A stretch of DNA of 33,828 nucleotides from Ruminococcus sp. CAG:563 (lineage in GTDB: Bacteria; Bacillota; Clostridia; Oscillospirales; Acutalibacteraceae), in assembly GCA_000434915.1 (NCBI GenBank), contig FR882057.1, forward strand, positions 1 to 33,828, read 5' to 3'. The position numbers and the translations under genes were made by a program. Below the pieces are notes generated by a model. The model ran no database searches. It was not told the DNA's origin and worked only from the letters and a program-made list of their open reading frames with translations. Shown here piece after piece: positions 21,989-30,387 of this stretch. Positions within the stretch are counted from its first letter, which is position 1. The number at the start of each line of letters is the position of its first letter.

Positions 21989-22602
21989 GCTTGCTTATCC
22001 TTAAACCACTGCCTTGCATATTCGGCGATGAAAGGTGTAATCTCCTTTATATTCATATTTGTTGTGTTAATGCAAAGGTCGTAGCCTCGCTTGTCACCCC
22101 AGTCCGTCGAGGAAATCATGTTGTAGCTCGAAGCTCTGCCCTTGTCAATCTGCTTGATTTTCTTTTCGATCTCTTTGTCCGTAAGCTTGCTGTCGTCACC
22201 GGCACGCTTGCGGCATCTGGCGATTTTTGACTGCATGTCGGCATAGACGAATATGCGGAAAGGGTCGTATTTTTCGAGCAGAACATCTGCGGCTCTGCCG
22301 ACAATTATGCAATCGCCTTTTTCGGCAAGCTCATTAATTATGTTGTGCTGAGCGGCAAGCAACTTGACTGTCGGGTCGGGAGCGGAAATGTGCGAGAATG
22401 CGCATGCAAAATGAATCTGGAATGTCGGCTGAATACCTTTTTCCAAAGAATGTGCGACATAGTTTTCGTCAAGGTCGGCTTTCTTGGCAATCTCGGTGAT
22501 GATTTCGCTGTCATAGTAAGCGATTCCGAGAACATCGGAAAGTCTTTTTGCAATTTCACGTCCGCCGCTTCCGAATTCACGGCTTACCGTAATTATTTTC
22601 AT
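21985..22602 (-). CDS. cytidylate kinase-like family protein
   Basis: 205-residue P-loop protein. The N-terminal MKIITVSREFGSGGREIAKRL is the nucleotide-binding loop of the cytidylate-kinase-like (PF13189) family. A lid-type arginine region (ARCRKRAGDDSKL) and YDLCINTTNMNI near the C-terminus match the family. These proteins are distinct from true Cmk and their substrate is unknown. The frame extends three codons upstream to a TTG, but AAAGGAG then has almost no spacing; ATG 22602 with about ten bases is better. Located between radC and the MATE transporter, overlapping the latter. Confidence 0.85.
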   Translation of the reverse strand: MKIITVSREFGSGGREIAKRLSDVLGIAYYDSEIITEIAKKADLDENYVAHSLEKGIQPTFQIHFACAFSHISAPDPTVKLLAAQHNIINELAEKGDCIIVGRAADVLLEKYDPFRIFVYADMQSKIARCRKRAGDDSKLTDKEIEKKIKQIDKGRASSYNMISSTDWGDKRGYDLCINTTNMNIKEITPFIAEYARQWFKDKQA

Positions 22603-22633
22603 ACAAATCAATCTCCTTTCAGATAAAAAGATT

Positions 22634-23338
22634 TTACCCTAAAAATGATGAATATTTTTTACTCATTGCAAACGAGAATATTTCGTCCTCGGCCACGATA
22701 ACGTGATCGACAAGATTTATGTTGACCGTTGAAAACAGCTTGGCAACGGACTCGGTTGCGGCAATATCTGCCTGCGACGGAGTTGCAAAACCGTTCGGGT
22801 GATTGTGAGAGATAATAGCATTTGTAACGTCAAACCTAAGCGCAAGCTCAACAAGGCTTCTGTTGTCAGAGACTGCGGTTGTCGGAGTTCCGTCGGTGAC
22901 CTTTATGCAATGCTTGAGTCTGCCGTGAGCGTCGAGCGAGAGCAAATATACAATCTCTCTGGTTTCACCGAGATATTTCATTCGGATGAAATCATAAAGG
23001 CGTTCACTTGAAGCAAGATTGACCTTGTTGCTTATTGCATTGTCATGATATTTTGAGCATATGTCACGGATAAGCTTTATCATAACGGCGGCATTTTCGC
23101 CGATTCCGTTTATCTTTTCAAGCTCCTTTATGGGAGCGTCAAGCACTCCGTTGAGGTCATGGTATCTTTCAATAAGCTCATGAGCTATCGGGTTGGTATC
23201 CTTATATGGTATGCAATAAAAAAGAAGAAGCTCAAGAATATTGTGATCCGCCATTGCATCAATGCCTGTTTTGAGGTAGGAGTCCCTTACTCTTTGACGG
23301 TGATCCTTGTGAATGTTTTTCTTCTCCGTGGCGAACAC
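22634..23338 (-). CDS. radC: RadC family JAB/MPN-domain protein
   Basis: 234 residues. An N-terminal helix-hairpin-helix-like region (INGIGENAAVMIKLIRD at about 75-91) precedes the JAB metalloprotease-like domain. That domain carries the metal motif SHNHPNGFATPSQADIAAT (H-x-H and the downstream Asp) and an upstream glutamate in LGETREIVYLLSLD. RadC was named for DNA repair but its real role is unsettled. Start is GTG 23338; the Shine-Dalgarno-like AGAGAG directly abuts it and the predicted leader is only about 20 bases, so initiation is unusual or the start is mis-set. First gene of the minus-strand group radC, kinase-like, MATE. Confidence 0.9.
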   Translation of the reverse strand: MFATEKKNIHKDHRQRVRDSYLKTGIDAMADHNILELLLFYCIPYKDTNPIAHELIERYHDLNGVLDAPIKELEKINGIGENAAVMIKLIRDICSKYHDNAISNKVNLASSERLYDFIRMKYLGETREIVYLLSLDAHGRLKHCIKVTDGTPTTAVSDNRSLVELALRFDVTNAIISHNHPNGFATPSQADIAATESVAKLFSTVNINLVDHVIVAEDEIFSFAMSKKYSSFLG

Positions 23339-23364
23339 CTCTCTTTGTGATTTGACTATATAAA

Positions 23365-23393
23365 ATTTTATAGTAAATAAGCGTATTTGTCAA
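23365..23393 (-). promoter_or_regulatory. promoter of radC
   Basis: On the minus strand TTGACA (23388-23393), a 17-base spacer and TAAAAT (23365-23370). Confidence 0.85.
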
Positions 23394-23403
23394 TCGTAAA
23401 TTG

Positions 23404-23432
23404 TTGACCTGCAAACGAGTATATGATAAAAT
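23404..23432 (+). promoter_or_regulatory. promoter of the alpha-galactosidase gene
   Basis: TTGACC (23404-23409), a 17-base spacer and TAAAAT (23427-23432), 34 bases before the ATG. Back-to-back with the radC promoter, the two -35 boxes being about 10 bases apart. No clear operator or catabolite-response element is seen. Confidence 0.82.
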
Positions 23433-23466
23433 ATTCCATACCAATTAATATAAGCGAGGTTTTGCT

Positions 23467-25644
23467 ATGCCTATTACATTTGATGAAAAAAGGAAAATTT
23501 TTAAACTTGATACGCTTGATTCGACATATGCTATAGGAATTCGTGAGGGATATCTCATTCACCTTTATTACGGAAAGAAAATTCCCGACGATAACCTTTT
23601 GAATTTGCCGTTCAGGGGCTACTTTGCGACTATTTCGCCGAAAAATGTTCATGTTGACGACTACAAGTTTTCGCTTGATGTTCAGCCGATGGAGTATTCC
23701 TGCAACGGATCGGGCGACTACAGACTTGCCGCACTTTCAATAAAGGACTCAATGGGAAGAACAACGACGGATATTCGCTATCTTGACCATAAAATCTATA
23801 ACGGAAAGCCGAAGCTTAAAGGACTTCCGGCAACCTATTGCAATGACGACAGTGAGGCTCAGACGCTGGAACTTGTCACTGTTGACAGCTTCACAGGCGC
23901 AAAGGTAACGCTTTATTACACTGCGTTTGCAAACTACAGCGTTATCACCGAGAGCGTCAAGGTTGAGAACACGGGCAAGGAAACCTTTGAAATTGAAAAG
24001 ATTGCCAGCTGCTGTGTAAACTTCCCGTCGATGGATTATAATATGATAAATCTCTCGGGCGTTTGGTCGAGAGAAAGAAGAGTTATAACACGCCACCTCG
24101 CTCACGGAATACAGTCCGTTGCCAGCAAGAGAGGCTCATCGAGCCATAACCACAACCCGTTTGTTGCTCTCGTTGATGATAAGGGCGGCGAGGATTTTGG
24201 CGACGCATTTGGATTTAATCTTGTTTACAGCGGTAACTTTGCCGCCGATATCGAGACGGATTATCTTGACTGCACACGACTTGTAATGGGTATTAATCCG
24301 ATTGACTTTACATGGGTTGTTGAGCCGGGTGATGAGTTCCAAAGCCCCGAGGTCGTAATGGTTTATTCCGACGGCGGCATGGGCAAAATGAGCCGTACCT
24401 TCCATGATCTATACAACAACAACCTCATCAGAGGTGAGTGGAAAAATAAAAAACGTCCGCTCCTTATCAACAGCTGGGAGGGCTCAGGCTTTGATTTTGA
24501 CCAGGAGACCCTCGTTCGCTATGCAAAGGAAGCTAAAGAAATGGGAATTGAATTGCTCGTTATGGATGACGGCTGGTTTGGCCACCGTGACAGCGACAAT
24601 TCTTCACTCGGCGATTGGTTTGTTAATGAGAGCAAGCTCAAGGGCGGCCTCACAAAGCTTATCGAAAGAGTAAATGCAGAGGGTGTACAGTTCGGCATTT
24701 GGTATGAACCGGAGATGATTTCCGAGGATTCGGAGCTTTATAAGGCTCACCCGGAGTGGTGCGTTCATGTTGAGGGCAGAGAGAAATCCCCTGCTCGTCA
24801 GCAGTTTGTTATTGACATGACAAGACAGGATGTCCGTGACTGTATCTTTAATCAGATGTATGATGTTCTTTCGAAGAACAATATTGCATATCTCAAATGG
24901 GATTACAACAGAGCAATTACCGAACCTGCGTCGATGCTGCTTGATGCACGCCATTCAAAGGAGTTTTTCCACCGATTTATTCTCGGAACATATGAGCTTA
25001 TGGACAGAATAACAAGCGCATTTCCTCATATCCTATTTGAGAGCTGTGCCGGCGGCGGCGGACGTTTTGACGCCGGTATGCTTTACTATATGCCGCAGGC
25101 ATGGGCTTCGGACAACACCGACCCGATCGAGCGACTGACAATTCAGTTTGGCACAACAATGTGCTATCCGGCATCGAGCATGGGTGCTCATGTTTCCGCC
25201 TGTGACAGAACGGGAATCGAAACCAAGGCTGCGGTCGCTATGGCAGGTACATTCGGCTATGAGCTTGACCCCAAGGAAATGTCCGCAGAGGACAAGGAAA
25301 AGGTTAAGAAGCAGGTTGAGGATTATCATAAGTATTATAATGTAATCCATTTCGGCGACCTTTACAGAATTATCGCACCGACGGATGATGAATTCAAGTG
25401 CGCATGGGAGCATGTGGCAAAGGATAAGAGTGAAGCCTTGCTGACAGTTGTCATAAAAAACAGAGCACCGCACGATTTCCTGCTTATTAAGATGAAAGGA
25501 CTTGATCCCGAAAAGATGTACCGTGATGCAACGGACGGCGAGATTTATTCGGGCGCATTGCTCATGAACGCAGGTATCAACCTGACTGAAGGAACATTGA
25601 GCGCAGGCAGAAGCTTTGTAAGATATTTCACAGAGGTTAAATAA
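23467..25644 (+). CDS. alpha-galactosidase, GH36
   Basis: 725-residue cytoplasmic glycosidase (no signal peptide) that would release terminal alpha-galactose from raffinose-type oligosaccharides or melibiose. It has an N-terminal beta-sandwich domain, then the catalytic barrel with LVMDDGWFGHRD, FGIWYEPEMIS, YLKWDYNR (Asp479 as nucleophile) and WASDNTDPIERL (Asp549 as acid/base), with FESCAGGGGRFD between them, and a C-terminal beta domain. Length and motifs fit the group I GH36 enzymes of Gram-positive bacteria. AGCGAGG precedes the ATG. No sugar transporter or regulator is next to it; rimM follows after four bases, which is unusual. Confidence 0.96.
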   Translation: MPITFDEKRKIFKLDTLDSTYAIGIREGYLIHLYYGKKIPDDNLLNLPFRGYFATISPKNVHVDDYKFSLDVQPMEYSCNGSGDYRLAALSIKDSMGRTTTDIRYLDHKIYNGKPKLKGLPATYCNDDSEAQTLELVTVDSFTGAKVTLYYTAFANYSVITESVKVENTGKETFEIEKIASCCVNFPSMDYNMINLSGVWSRERRVITRHLAHGIQSVASKRGSSSHNHNPFVALVDDKGGEDFGDAFGFNLVYSGNFAADIETDYLDCTRLVMGINPIDFTWVVEPGDEFQSPEVVMVYSDGGMGKMSRTFHDLYNNNLIRGEWKNKKRPLLINSWEGSGFDFDQETLVRYAKEAKEMGIELLVMDDGWFGHRDSDNSSLGDWFVNESKLKGGLTKLIERVNAEGVQFGIWYEPEMISEDSELYKAHPEWCVHVEGREKSPARQQFVIDMTRQDVRDCIFNQMYDVLSKNNIAYLKWDYNRAITEPASMLLDARHSKEFFHRFILGTYELMDRITSAFPHILFESCAGGGGRFDAGMLYYMPQAWASDNTDPIERLTIQFGTTMCYPASSMGAHVSACDRTGIETKAAVAMAGTFGYELDPKEMSAEDKEKVKKQVEDYHKYYNVIHFGDLYRIIAPTDDEFKCAWEHVAKDKSEALLTVVIKNRAPHDFLLIKMKGLDPEKMYRDATDGEIYSGALLMNAGINLTEGTLSAGRSFVRYFTEVK

Positions 25645-25648
25645 TTTT

Positions 25649-26170
25649 ATGATAAAAGAATTTCTTGCAGTCGGTCAGATAGTAGGAACTCACGGAGTGC
25701 GAGGTGAAATGCGTATAAATCCGTGGGCGGACTCACCCGAATTTCTAAAACAATTCAAAACATTATATTATGACGCAGAGGGCAAAAGCAGTGTCAAGGT
25801 TATTTCCTCACGTCCGCATGGCAACATTGTTCTGATGAAGCTTGAGGGCATTGACACTGTTGAGGCCGCTTCGGCGATGAGAAATAAGCGGCTTTATATG
25901 TGTCGCTCTGATGCAAAGCTTGCCGATGGAGTTTACTTTATTGAAGAGCTAATCGGTTGCGGTGTTTTTGATGCCGATGATGAAAGCAAGCAATACGGAA
26001 AGATTTCCGACGTCAGCGAAACGGGAGCAAACGACGTTTGGCACATCACGTCGGACGACGGAAAGGAATATCTTATTCCTGCAATTCCGAGCGTTGTGAT
26101 TGATACGGACGTTAAGAAAAACAGAGTGCTGATAAGACCGATGAAAGGTATATTTGACGATGAGAATTGA
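25649..26170 (+). CDS. rimM: 16S rRNA processing protein RimM
   Basis: 173 residues, full length. Acts in maturation of the 30S subunit head by binding ribosomal protein S19. The N-terminal RimM domain starts FLAVGQIVGTHGVRGEMRI and the C-terminal PRC-barrel region contains YFIEELIGCGVFD and YLIPAIPSVVIDTDVKKNRVLI-type strands. It begins four bases after the alpha-galactosidase stop, with only AGAGG 12 bases upstream, and overlaps trmD by 11 bases. The usual neighbours rpsP and rplS are absent. Confidence 0.93.
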   Translation: MIKEFLAVGQIVGTHGVRGEMRINPWADSPEFLKQFKTLYYDAEGKSSVKVISSRPHGNIVLMKLEGIDTVEAASAMRNKRLYMCRSDAKLADGVYFIEELIGCGVFDADDESKQYGKISDVSETGANDVWHITSDDGKEYLIPAIPSVVIDTDVKKNRVLIRPMKGIFDDEN

Positions 26171-26900
26171 CATAATGACATTGTTCCCCGAGATGTGCGA
26201 GCGTGTCCTCGACGAGAGCATTATCGGACGCTCGAGGGAAGGCGGACTGGTTGAAATAAACTGCGTCAATATACGTGATTTTTCAACGGACAAGCACCGC
26301 CGTGTTGACGATACGACTTACGGCGGAGGCACGGGAATGATAATGCAATGCCAGCCGATATTCGATTGCTTCACTGAGCTTGAAAAGGAAATCGGCAGTC
26401 GGCCGCATTTGATATATATGTCTCCGCAGGGCAAAACTCTTGATCAGCAGAGAGTAAAAGAGCTTGCGAAAATGAATAGCATAGTCATTCTATGCGGCCA
26501 TTATGAGGGTGTTGACGAGCGTGTTATCGAGGAGCTTGTTGATGAGGAAATTTCAATCGGCGATTATGTCCTGACCGGCGGAGAATTACCCGCCTTGGTG
26601 CTTGCCGACAGCATAACAAGAATGCTGCCCGGTGTGCTTGCGAGCGATGAAGCGTTTGAAGAAGAGAGCCACTATAACGGCTTGCTCGAATATCCTCAGT
26701 ACACAAGGCCCTATGAATGGCACGGAAAAACCGTTCCCGATGTTCTCCTGACAGGTCATCATGCAAACATAATGAAGTGGCGCAGGGAGCAATCGTTGGA
26801 GCGTACAAAGGCACGCAGACCCGATTTGTTGGAAAAAGCCGAATTAAACGGAAAAGACTTGAAATATCTCCAATCATTGGATAAAGAGAGAAAAAAATAG
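26160..26900 (+). CDS. trmD: tRNA (guanine-N1)-methyltransferase
   Basis: 247 residues. Makes m1G37 in tRNAs and prevents frameshifting. Knotted SPOUT fold motifs seen: MRIDIMTLFPEM, YGGGTGMIMQ, LCGHYEGVDERV, and the S-adenosylmethionine-binding knot ISIGDYVLTGGELPA. The C-terminal domain contains the HHANIMKWRREQSLERT motif. ATG 26160 lies inside the end of rimM; a TTG two codons upstream is an alternative. AAAGGT lies about ten bases upstream. Confidence 0.96.
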   Translation: MRIDIMTLFPEMCERVLDESIIGRSREGGLVEINCVNIRDFSTDKHRRVDDTTYGGGTGMIMQCQPIFDCFTELEKEIGSRPHLIYMSPQGKTLDQQRVKELAKMNSIVILCGHYEGVDERVIEELVDEEISIGDYVLTGGELPALVLADSITRMLPGVLASDEAFEEESHYNGLLEYPQYTRPYEWHGKTVPDVLLTGHHANIMKWRREQSLERTKARRPDLLEKAELNGKDLKYLQSLDKERKK

Positions 26901-26903
26901 TCA

Positions 26904-26993
26904 ATGTGCATTAAAAGTACAGTTATTCGGTGTACAAAGTGCACAAACTGTGACTTCCCAAAATACTCACATTTGGAATACAAGCCGAAATAA
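26904..26993 (+). CDS. possible 29-residue cysteine-rich peptide
   Basis: A tiny frame starting three bases after the trmD stop: MCIKSTVIRCTKCTNCDFPK followed by nine more residues to TAA. It has Cys2 and a tight Cys10-x2-Cys13-x2-Cys16 cluster that could bind zinc. The only Shine-Dalgarno candidate (AGAGAG) is about 13 bases away, so initiation would depend on coupling to trmD. The same bases form an inverted repeat, so an RNA element is a competing explanation. Confidence 0.25.
   Translation: MCIKSTVIRCTKCTNCDFPKYSHLEYKPK
26906..26945 (+). other. nested inverted repeat downstream of trmD
   Basis: GTGCA and TGCAC enclose GTACA and TGTAC around a short centre, giving a two-tier stem with internal loops. 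There is no U-tract, so it is a poor terminator; it may stabilise the 3' end or be a protein site. Confidence 0.4.
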
Positions 26994-27014
26994 TTTTAAA
27001 GTCGATTTTATTTG

Positions 27015-27042
27015 TTGACGTTGAAAACTTTTGTGATATAAT
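27015..27042 (+). promoter_or_regulatory. promoter of the HPr-like gene
   Basis: TTGACG (27015-27020), a 16-base spacer and TATAAT (27037-27042), 65 bases before the ATG. Confidence 0.78.
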
Positions 27043-27106
27043 AAATCTTGTATGAAAGGTTTAAAACAGACTTTTGGAATTAACTTTTGATTAGGAGATA
27101 TCAGTT

Positions 27107-27370
27107 ATGTGTGAAAAAGACGTTACAGTTCAGAATCAGGTAGGCCTCAGTGCCCGTCCTGCAACATTTTTTATTCAGAAGGCTAATTGCTTCAAGTCGT
27201 CCATCTGGATCGAAAAGGAAGAAAGACGTGTAAACGCAAAGAGCTTGCTCGGTGTACTTTCTCTCGGTATTGACGGCGGCACAACAATTAAGGTCATCGC
27301 CGCAGGCCCCGATGAGGAGCAGGCCGTTGATGAGCTTGTTAAGCTTGTTAACTCAGGCTTCGCAGTATAA
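27107..27370 (+). CDS. HPr-family protein with Ser in place of the phosphotransfer His (Crh-like)
   Basis: 87-residue HPr-fold protein. The phosphohistidine loop reads GLSARPA, so position 15 is Ser rather than His. The codon is AGT, two changes from a His codon. The regulatory site is kept: NAKSLLGVLSLG with Ser46 at the canonical number. Bacillus Crh likewise lacks His15 (it has Gln) and works only through HPr kinase phosphorylation of Ser46 as a CcpA cofactor. By analogy this protein cannot carry phosphate to sugars and is probably regulatory. AGGAG precedes the ATG. It has its own promoter and a strong terminator; no ptsI is nearby. Confidence 0.88.
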   Translation: MCEKDVTVQNQVGLSARPATFFIQKANCFKSSIWIEKEERRVNAKSLLGVLSLGIDGGTTIKVIAAGPDEEQAVDELVKLVNSGFAV

Positions 27371-27383
27371 CACATAAATCATG

Positions 27384-27414
27384 ACTGCCGCATAATGTTT
27401 ATGCGGCAGTTTTT
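27384..27414 (+). terminator. intrinsic terminator of the HPr-like gene
   Basis: ACTGCCGCATAA pairs with TTATGCGGCAGT (a small TG-containing loop), followed by TTTTAAATTT; 13 bases after the stop. Confidence 0.92.
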
Positions 27415-27452
27415 AAATTTATGGGAAAATTTAAAGAATCGAGGTGAATACC

Positions 27453-29291
27453 GTGGACATTCATGAATTGAGGAAAAAGGCAATGTCTTTGCCGCTGACG
27501 CCGGGCGTGTACCTTATGAAAAACACAAAGGGCGAGATTATCTATGTCGGCAAGGCGAAAAAGCTGAAAAACCGTGTCAGCCAGTATTTCGGCTCACAGC
27601 ATAATCACTCAATCAAGGTCAGAAAGATGGTCGAGAATGTTTTTGATTTTGACTATATTCTCTGTGACAGTGAGTTTGAAGCTCTTGTGCTTGAATGTTC
27701 GCTTATCAAACAGTATTCGCCGAAATATAATATTCTCCTGAAAGACGATAAGGGCTACAGCTATATCAGGGTCAGCGAAGGCCCGTGGCCGAAAATCAGC
27801 TCCGTGCTGCAAAAAGCGGACGACGGTGCACGTTATATCGGCCCTTATACAAGCTCTTTCAGCGTATCCAATTCTGTTGACGAGGCACAGAAAATCTTTA
27901 TGCTTCCCCGCTGCGGCAAAAGCTTTCCAAAAGAAATCGGCAAGGGCAGACCTTGCTTGAATTATTTTATAAAACAATGCTCAGCTCCGTGTGCAGGTAA
28001 GATAAGCTGTGCCGAGTATAATGAGGCGGTCAATGCGGCTCTCGAATTTTTGCAGGGCGACAGTGCAAAGATAATCAAAGACCTGACGGAAGAAATGGAA
28101 GATGCCGCCGAGCGGCTTGATTTTGAGCGTGCGGCAAAGCTGAGAGACAGAATTAATTCCATTAAAAAAGTTAATGAAAAGCAAAAGGTTGTCGGCTCGG
28201 AAGTCAGGGAGCAGGACGTTTTTGCAATCGCCCAGTCAGATGAAAAGTATTGTCTTTCCGTTTTGCGCTTCTATGACGGCAGGCTTAGGGATAACGAATG
28301 GTTCCTGTTTAACGAAATAGATACTCTGCCGGAGACGAGACGTGAGCTTATAACTCGGTTCTATTCAATGGGCAGACATATTCCGCCGTTTATCACGGTT
28401 GACGGCGAGGTTGACGACAAGGATTTGCTTGTGCAATGGTTGAGCGAAAACGCAGGGCGTAAGGTTGAAATCAATGTTCCTCAGCGTGGCAGGCAGGTTG
28501 AAATCATGACGATGTGTATGAACAATGCTTCGCAGAAGCTTGCTTTGAGCATGGGCAGAAATGCAAAGGCGACGGCGGCTCTCGATGAGCTTGCAAGGCT
28601 TCTTAATTTGCCGAAGCCGCCCGTGATGATTGAGTCCTACGATATTTCGCATACGGCAGGCAGCGACAACGTTGCCGGTATGGTTGTTTTTAAAAACGGA
28701 TTGCCTTACAAAAAATCTTATCGCAGATTTGCGATAAAGGGATTTGACGGGCAGGACGATTACGGTTCAATGGCTGAGGTTATCTCACGTCGGCTGAACA
28801 GATACGAGGAGGAAAAGGACAGCGGCGAGGGCTTCGGAATCCTGCCGGATCTGATCCTTCTTGACGGCGGACAAGGACAGGTTAATGCGGTTTTGCCGAT
28901 CGTCAGGGCATTTGGGTATGATATTCCTGTTTACGGTATGGTTAAAGACAACAAGCACAGAACGAGAGCCATTGCATACGACGGCGGCGAAATCGCAATC
29001 AACTCCAAGCGTCAGGCTTTTACGCTTGTTTCGACGATTCAGGAGGAGGTTCACCGATTCGCTGTCTCATATCACCGCTCGAAGCATCAGAAATCATCTC
29101 TCGGCGGGACTTTGACAAAAATCGACGGAATCGGCACGAAAAAAGCCGGGGCGCTTTTGAAGCATTTTAAGACCGTTACGGCGATAAAAAACGCAGAAAT
29201 TGATGAACTTTGCCGTGTTGAGGGGATAAACAGAGCCACGGCACAAAAAGTTTATGATTATTTCAGAAAAAATATTGACAACACAAGGTAA
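27453..29291 (+). CDS. uvrC: UvrABC excinuclease subunit C
   Basis: 612 residues. Makes both incisions in nucleotide excision repair. The N-terminal GIY-YIG nuclease domain reads TPGVYLMKNTKGEIIYVGKA. A UVR region lies near 200-235 (DFERAAKLRDRINSIKKV). The RNase H-like C-terminal nuclease domain has ESYDISHTAG, DLILLDGGQGQV and HRFAVSYHRSK. Tandem helix-hairpin-helix motifs end the protein (KIDGIGTKKAGALLKHF, VEGINRATAQKVYDYF). GTG 27453 is preceded by GAGGTGA at five bases; the GTG at 27444 lies inside that sequence and is less likely. Confidence 0.96.
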   Translation: MDIHELRKKAMSLPLTPGVYLMKNTKGEIIYVGKAKKLKNRVSQYFGSQHNHSIKVRKMVENVFDFDYILCDSEFEALVLECSLIKQYSPKYNILLKDDKGYSYIRVSEGPWPKISSVLQKADDGARYIGPYTSSFSVSNSVDEAQKIFMLPRCGKSFPKEIGKGRPCLNYFIKQCSAPCAGKISCAEYNEAVNAALEFLQGDSAKIIKDLTEEMEDAAERLDFERAAKLRDRINSIKKVNEKQKVVGSEVREQDVFAIAQSDEKYCLSVLRFYDGRLRDNEWFLFNEIDTLPETRRELITRFYSMGRHIPPFITVDGEVDDKDLLVQWLSENAGRKVEINVPQRGRQVEIMTMCMNNASQKLALSMGRNAKATAALDELARLLNLPKPPVMIESYDISHTAGSDNVAGMVVFKNGLPYKKSYRRFAIKGFDGQDDYGSMAEVISRRLNRYEEEKDSGEGFGILPDLILLDGGQGQVNAVLPIVRAFGYDIPVYGMVKDNKHRTRAIAYDGGEIAINSKRQAFTLVSTIQEEVHRFAVSYHRSKHQKSSLGGTLTKIDGIGTKKAGALLKHFKTVTAIKNAEIDELCRVEGINRATAQKVYDYFRKNIDNTR

Positions 29292-29304
29292 AAAATGTGA
29301 TAAT
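29275..29304 (+). promoter_or_regulatory. promoter of the rsmD/coaD operon
   Basis: TTGACA (29275-29280), an 18-base spacer and GATAAT (29299-29304), overlapping the end of uvrC. Confidence 0.6.
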
Positions 29305-29345
29305 AAGATGTATATAAAATCAGTTACAGGAAGGGAGCTTGCACC

Positions 29346-29897
29346 GTGCGTGTAATTACGGGAACAGCAAGAGGACGGGTTCTCAAAACTTTGGAGGGCG
29401 AGGATGTTCGTCCGACGACGGACAGAGTTAAAGAAGCAATTTTCAGTATTATTCAGTTTGAGCTGGAGGGCAGGCGTGTGCTCGATCTTTTCGCAGGATC
29501 GGGTCAGCTCGGGATAGAAGCTCTCAGCAGAGGAGCGGCTTATGCCACCTTTACCGATATGAGTGCCGAGAGTGTGGATATCGTAAAGAAAAATCTTATC
29601 TCGACCAAGCTTGAGAACAGGGCAGAGGTTATTCGCACAGAGGCGATAACTTTCCTTAAGGGCAACAGAAAAAAATACGATATAGTTTTTATGGACCCGC
29701 CGTATTCAAAGGGAATTTTACAAAACACCTTGCCATATGTCGTTAGGAATGTTAACGACGGCGGCGTGATAGTCTGCGAACACCCATACGGAGAGGTTAT
29801 GCCGCAGACGGTTGGCAATTTCTCGATTTATCGTGACTATAAATACGGAAAAATCGGCATAACGGTCTATCGTATCAGCGAGGAGGATGACCGATGA
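29346..29897 (+). CDS. rsmD: 16S rRNA (guanine966-N2)-methyltransferase
   Basis: 183 residues, GTG start with GGAAGGGAGC seven bases upstream. Class I methyltransferase: RVITGTARGRVLKT opening, PTTDRVKEAIFS, S-adenosylmethionine motif VLDLFAGSGQLGIEALSRGA and catalytic MDPPYSKG (N6/N2 amino-methylase motif). It overlaps coaD by four bases, the common rsmD-coaD pair of Firmicutes. Confidence 0.95.
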   Translation: MRVITGTARGRVLKTLEGEDVRPTTDRVKEAIFSIIQFELEGRRVLDLFAGSGQLGIEALSRGAAYATFTDMSAESVDIVKKNLISTKLENRAEVIRTEAITFLKGNRKKYDIVFMDPPYSKGILQNTLPYVVRNVNDGGVIVCEHPYGEVMPQTVGNFSIYRDYKYGKIGITVYRISEEDDR

Positions 29898-30385
29898 GAA
29901 CAGCAATATGTCCGGGCAGCTTTGACCCGGTAACAAAGGGTCACCTCAGCGTTATAACCCGTGCGTCAAAGCTTTTTGACAAGGTTATCGTTGTCGTGAT
30001 GATAAATCACAAAAAGCCGGTCGGCTGCTTTTCTCCGGAAAGGCGAGTGGAGTTTATCGAAAGATGTGTCAAGGATTTGCCGAATGTTGAGGTCGATTTT
30101 TATGACGGTCTGCTTGCCGAATATGCAAGAATCAAAAAAGCGGATGCCATTGTAAAGGGACTTCGTGCCGTCTCGGATTTTGAAGACGAATTTCAGCAGG
30201 CACTTACAAATAAGCAGCTCAATCCCGACGTTGAAACGGTGTTTGTTACGGCAGGTGCGGATTACATGTATCTTTCGTCCAGCATTGTCAAGCAGGTTTG
30301 CGAGCTTGGCGGCGATGTTTCGGACTTTGTACCCGAGCAGGTGCTCGACGATATAGTTAAAGGAATAAGAAGAAAGGAAGACTAA
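29894..30385 (+). CDS. coaD: phosphopantetheine adenylyltransferase
   Basis: 163 residues, the penultimate step of coenzyme A synthesis: 4'-phosphopantetheine plus ATP gives dephospho-CoA. The nucleotidyltransferase motif CPGSFDPVTKGHL holds the TxGH signature; KGLRAVSDFEDEFQQA and the late YLSSSIVKQVCELGGDVS are also conserved. ATGA overlap with rsmD. Confidence 0.97.
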   Translation: MRTAICPGSFDPVTKGHLSVITRASKLFDKVIVVVMINHKKPVGCFSPERRVEFIERCVKDLPNVEVDFYDGLLAEYARIKKADAIVKGLRAVSDFEDEFQQALTNKQLNPDVETVFVTAGADYMYLSSSIVKQVCELGGDVSDFVPEQVLDDIVKGIRRKED

Positions 30386-30387
30386 CG

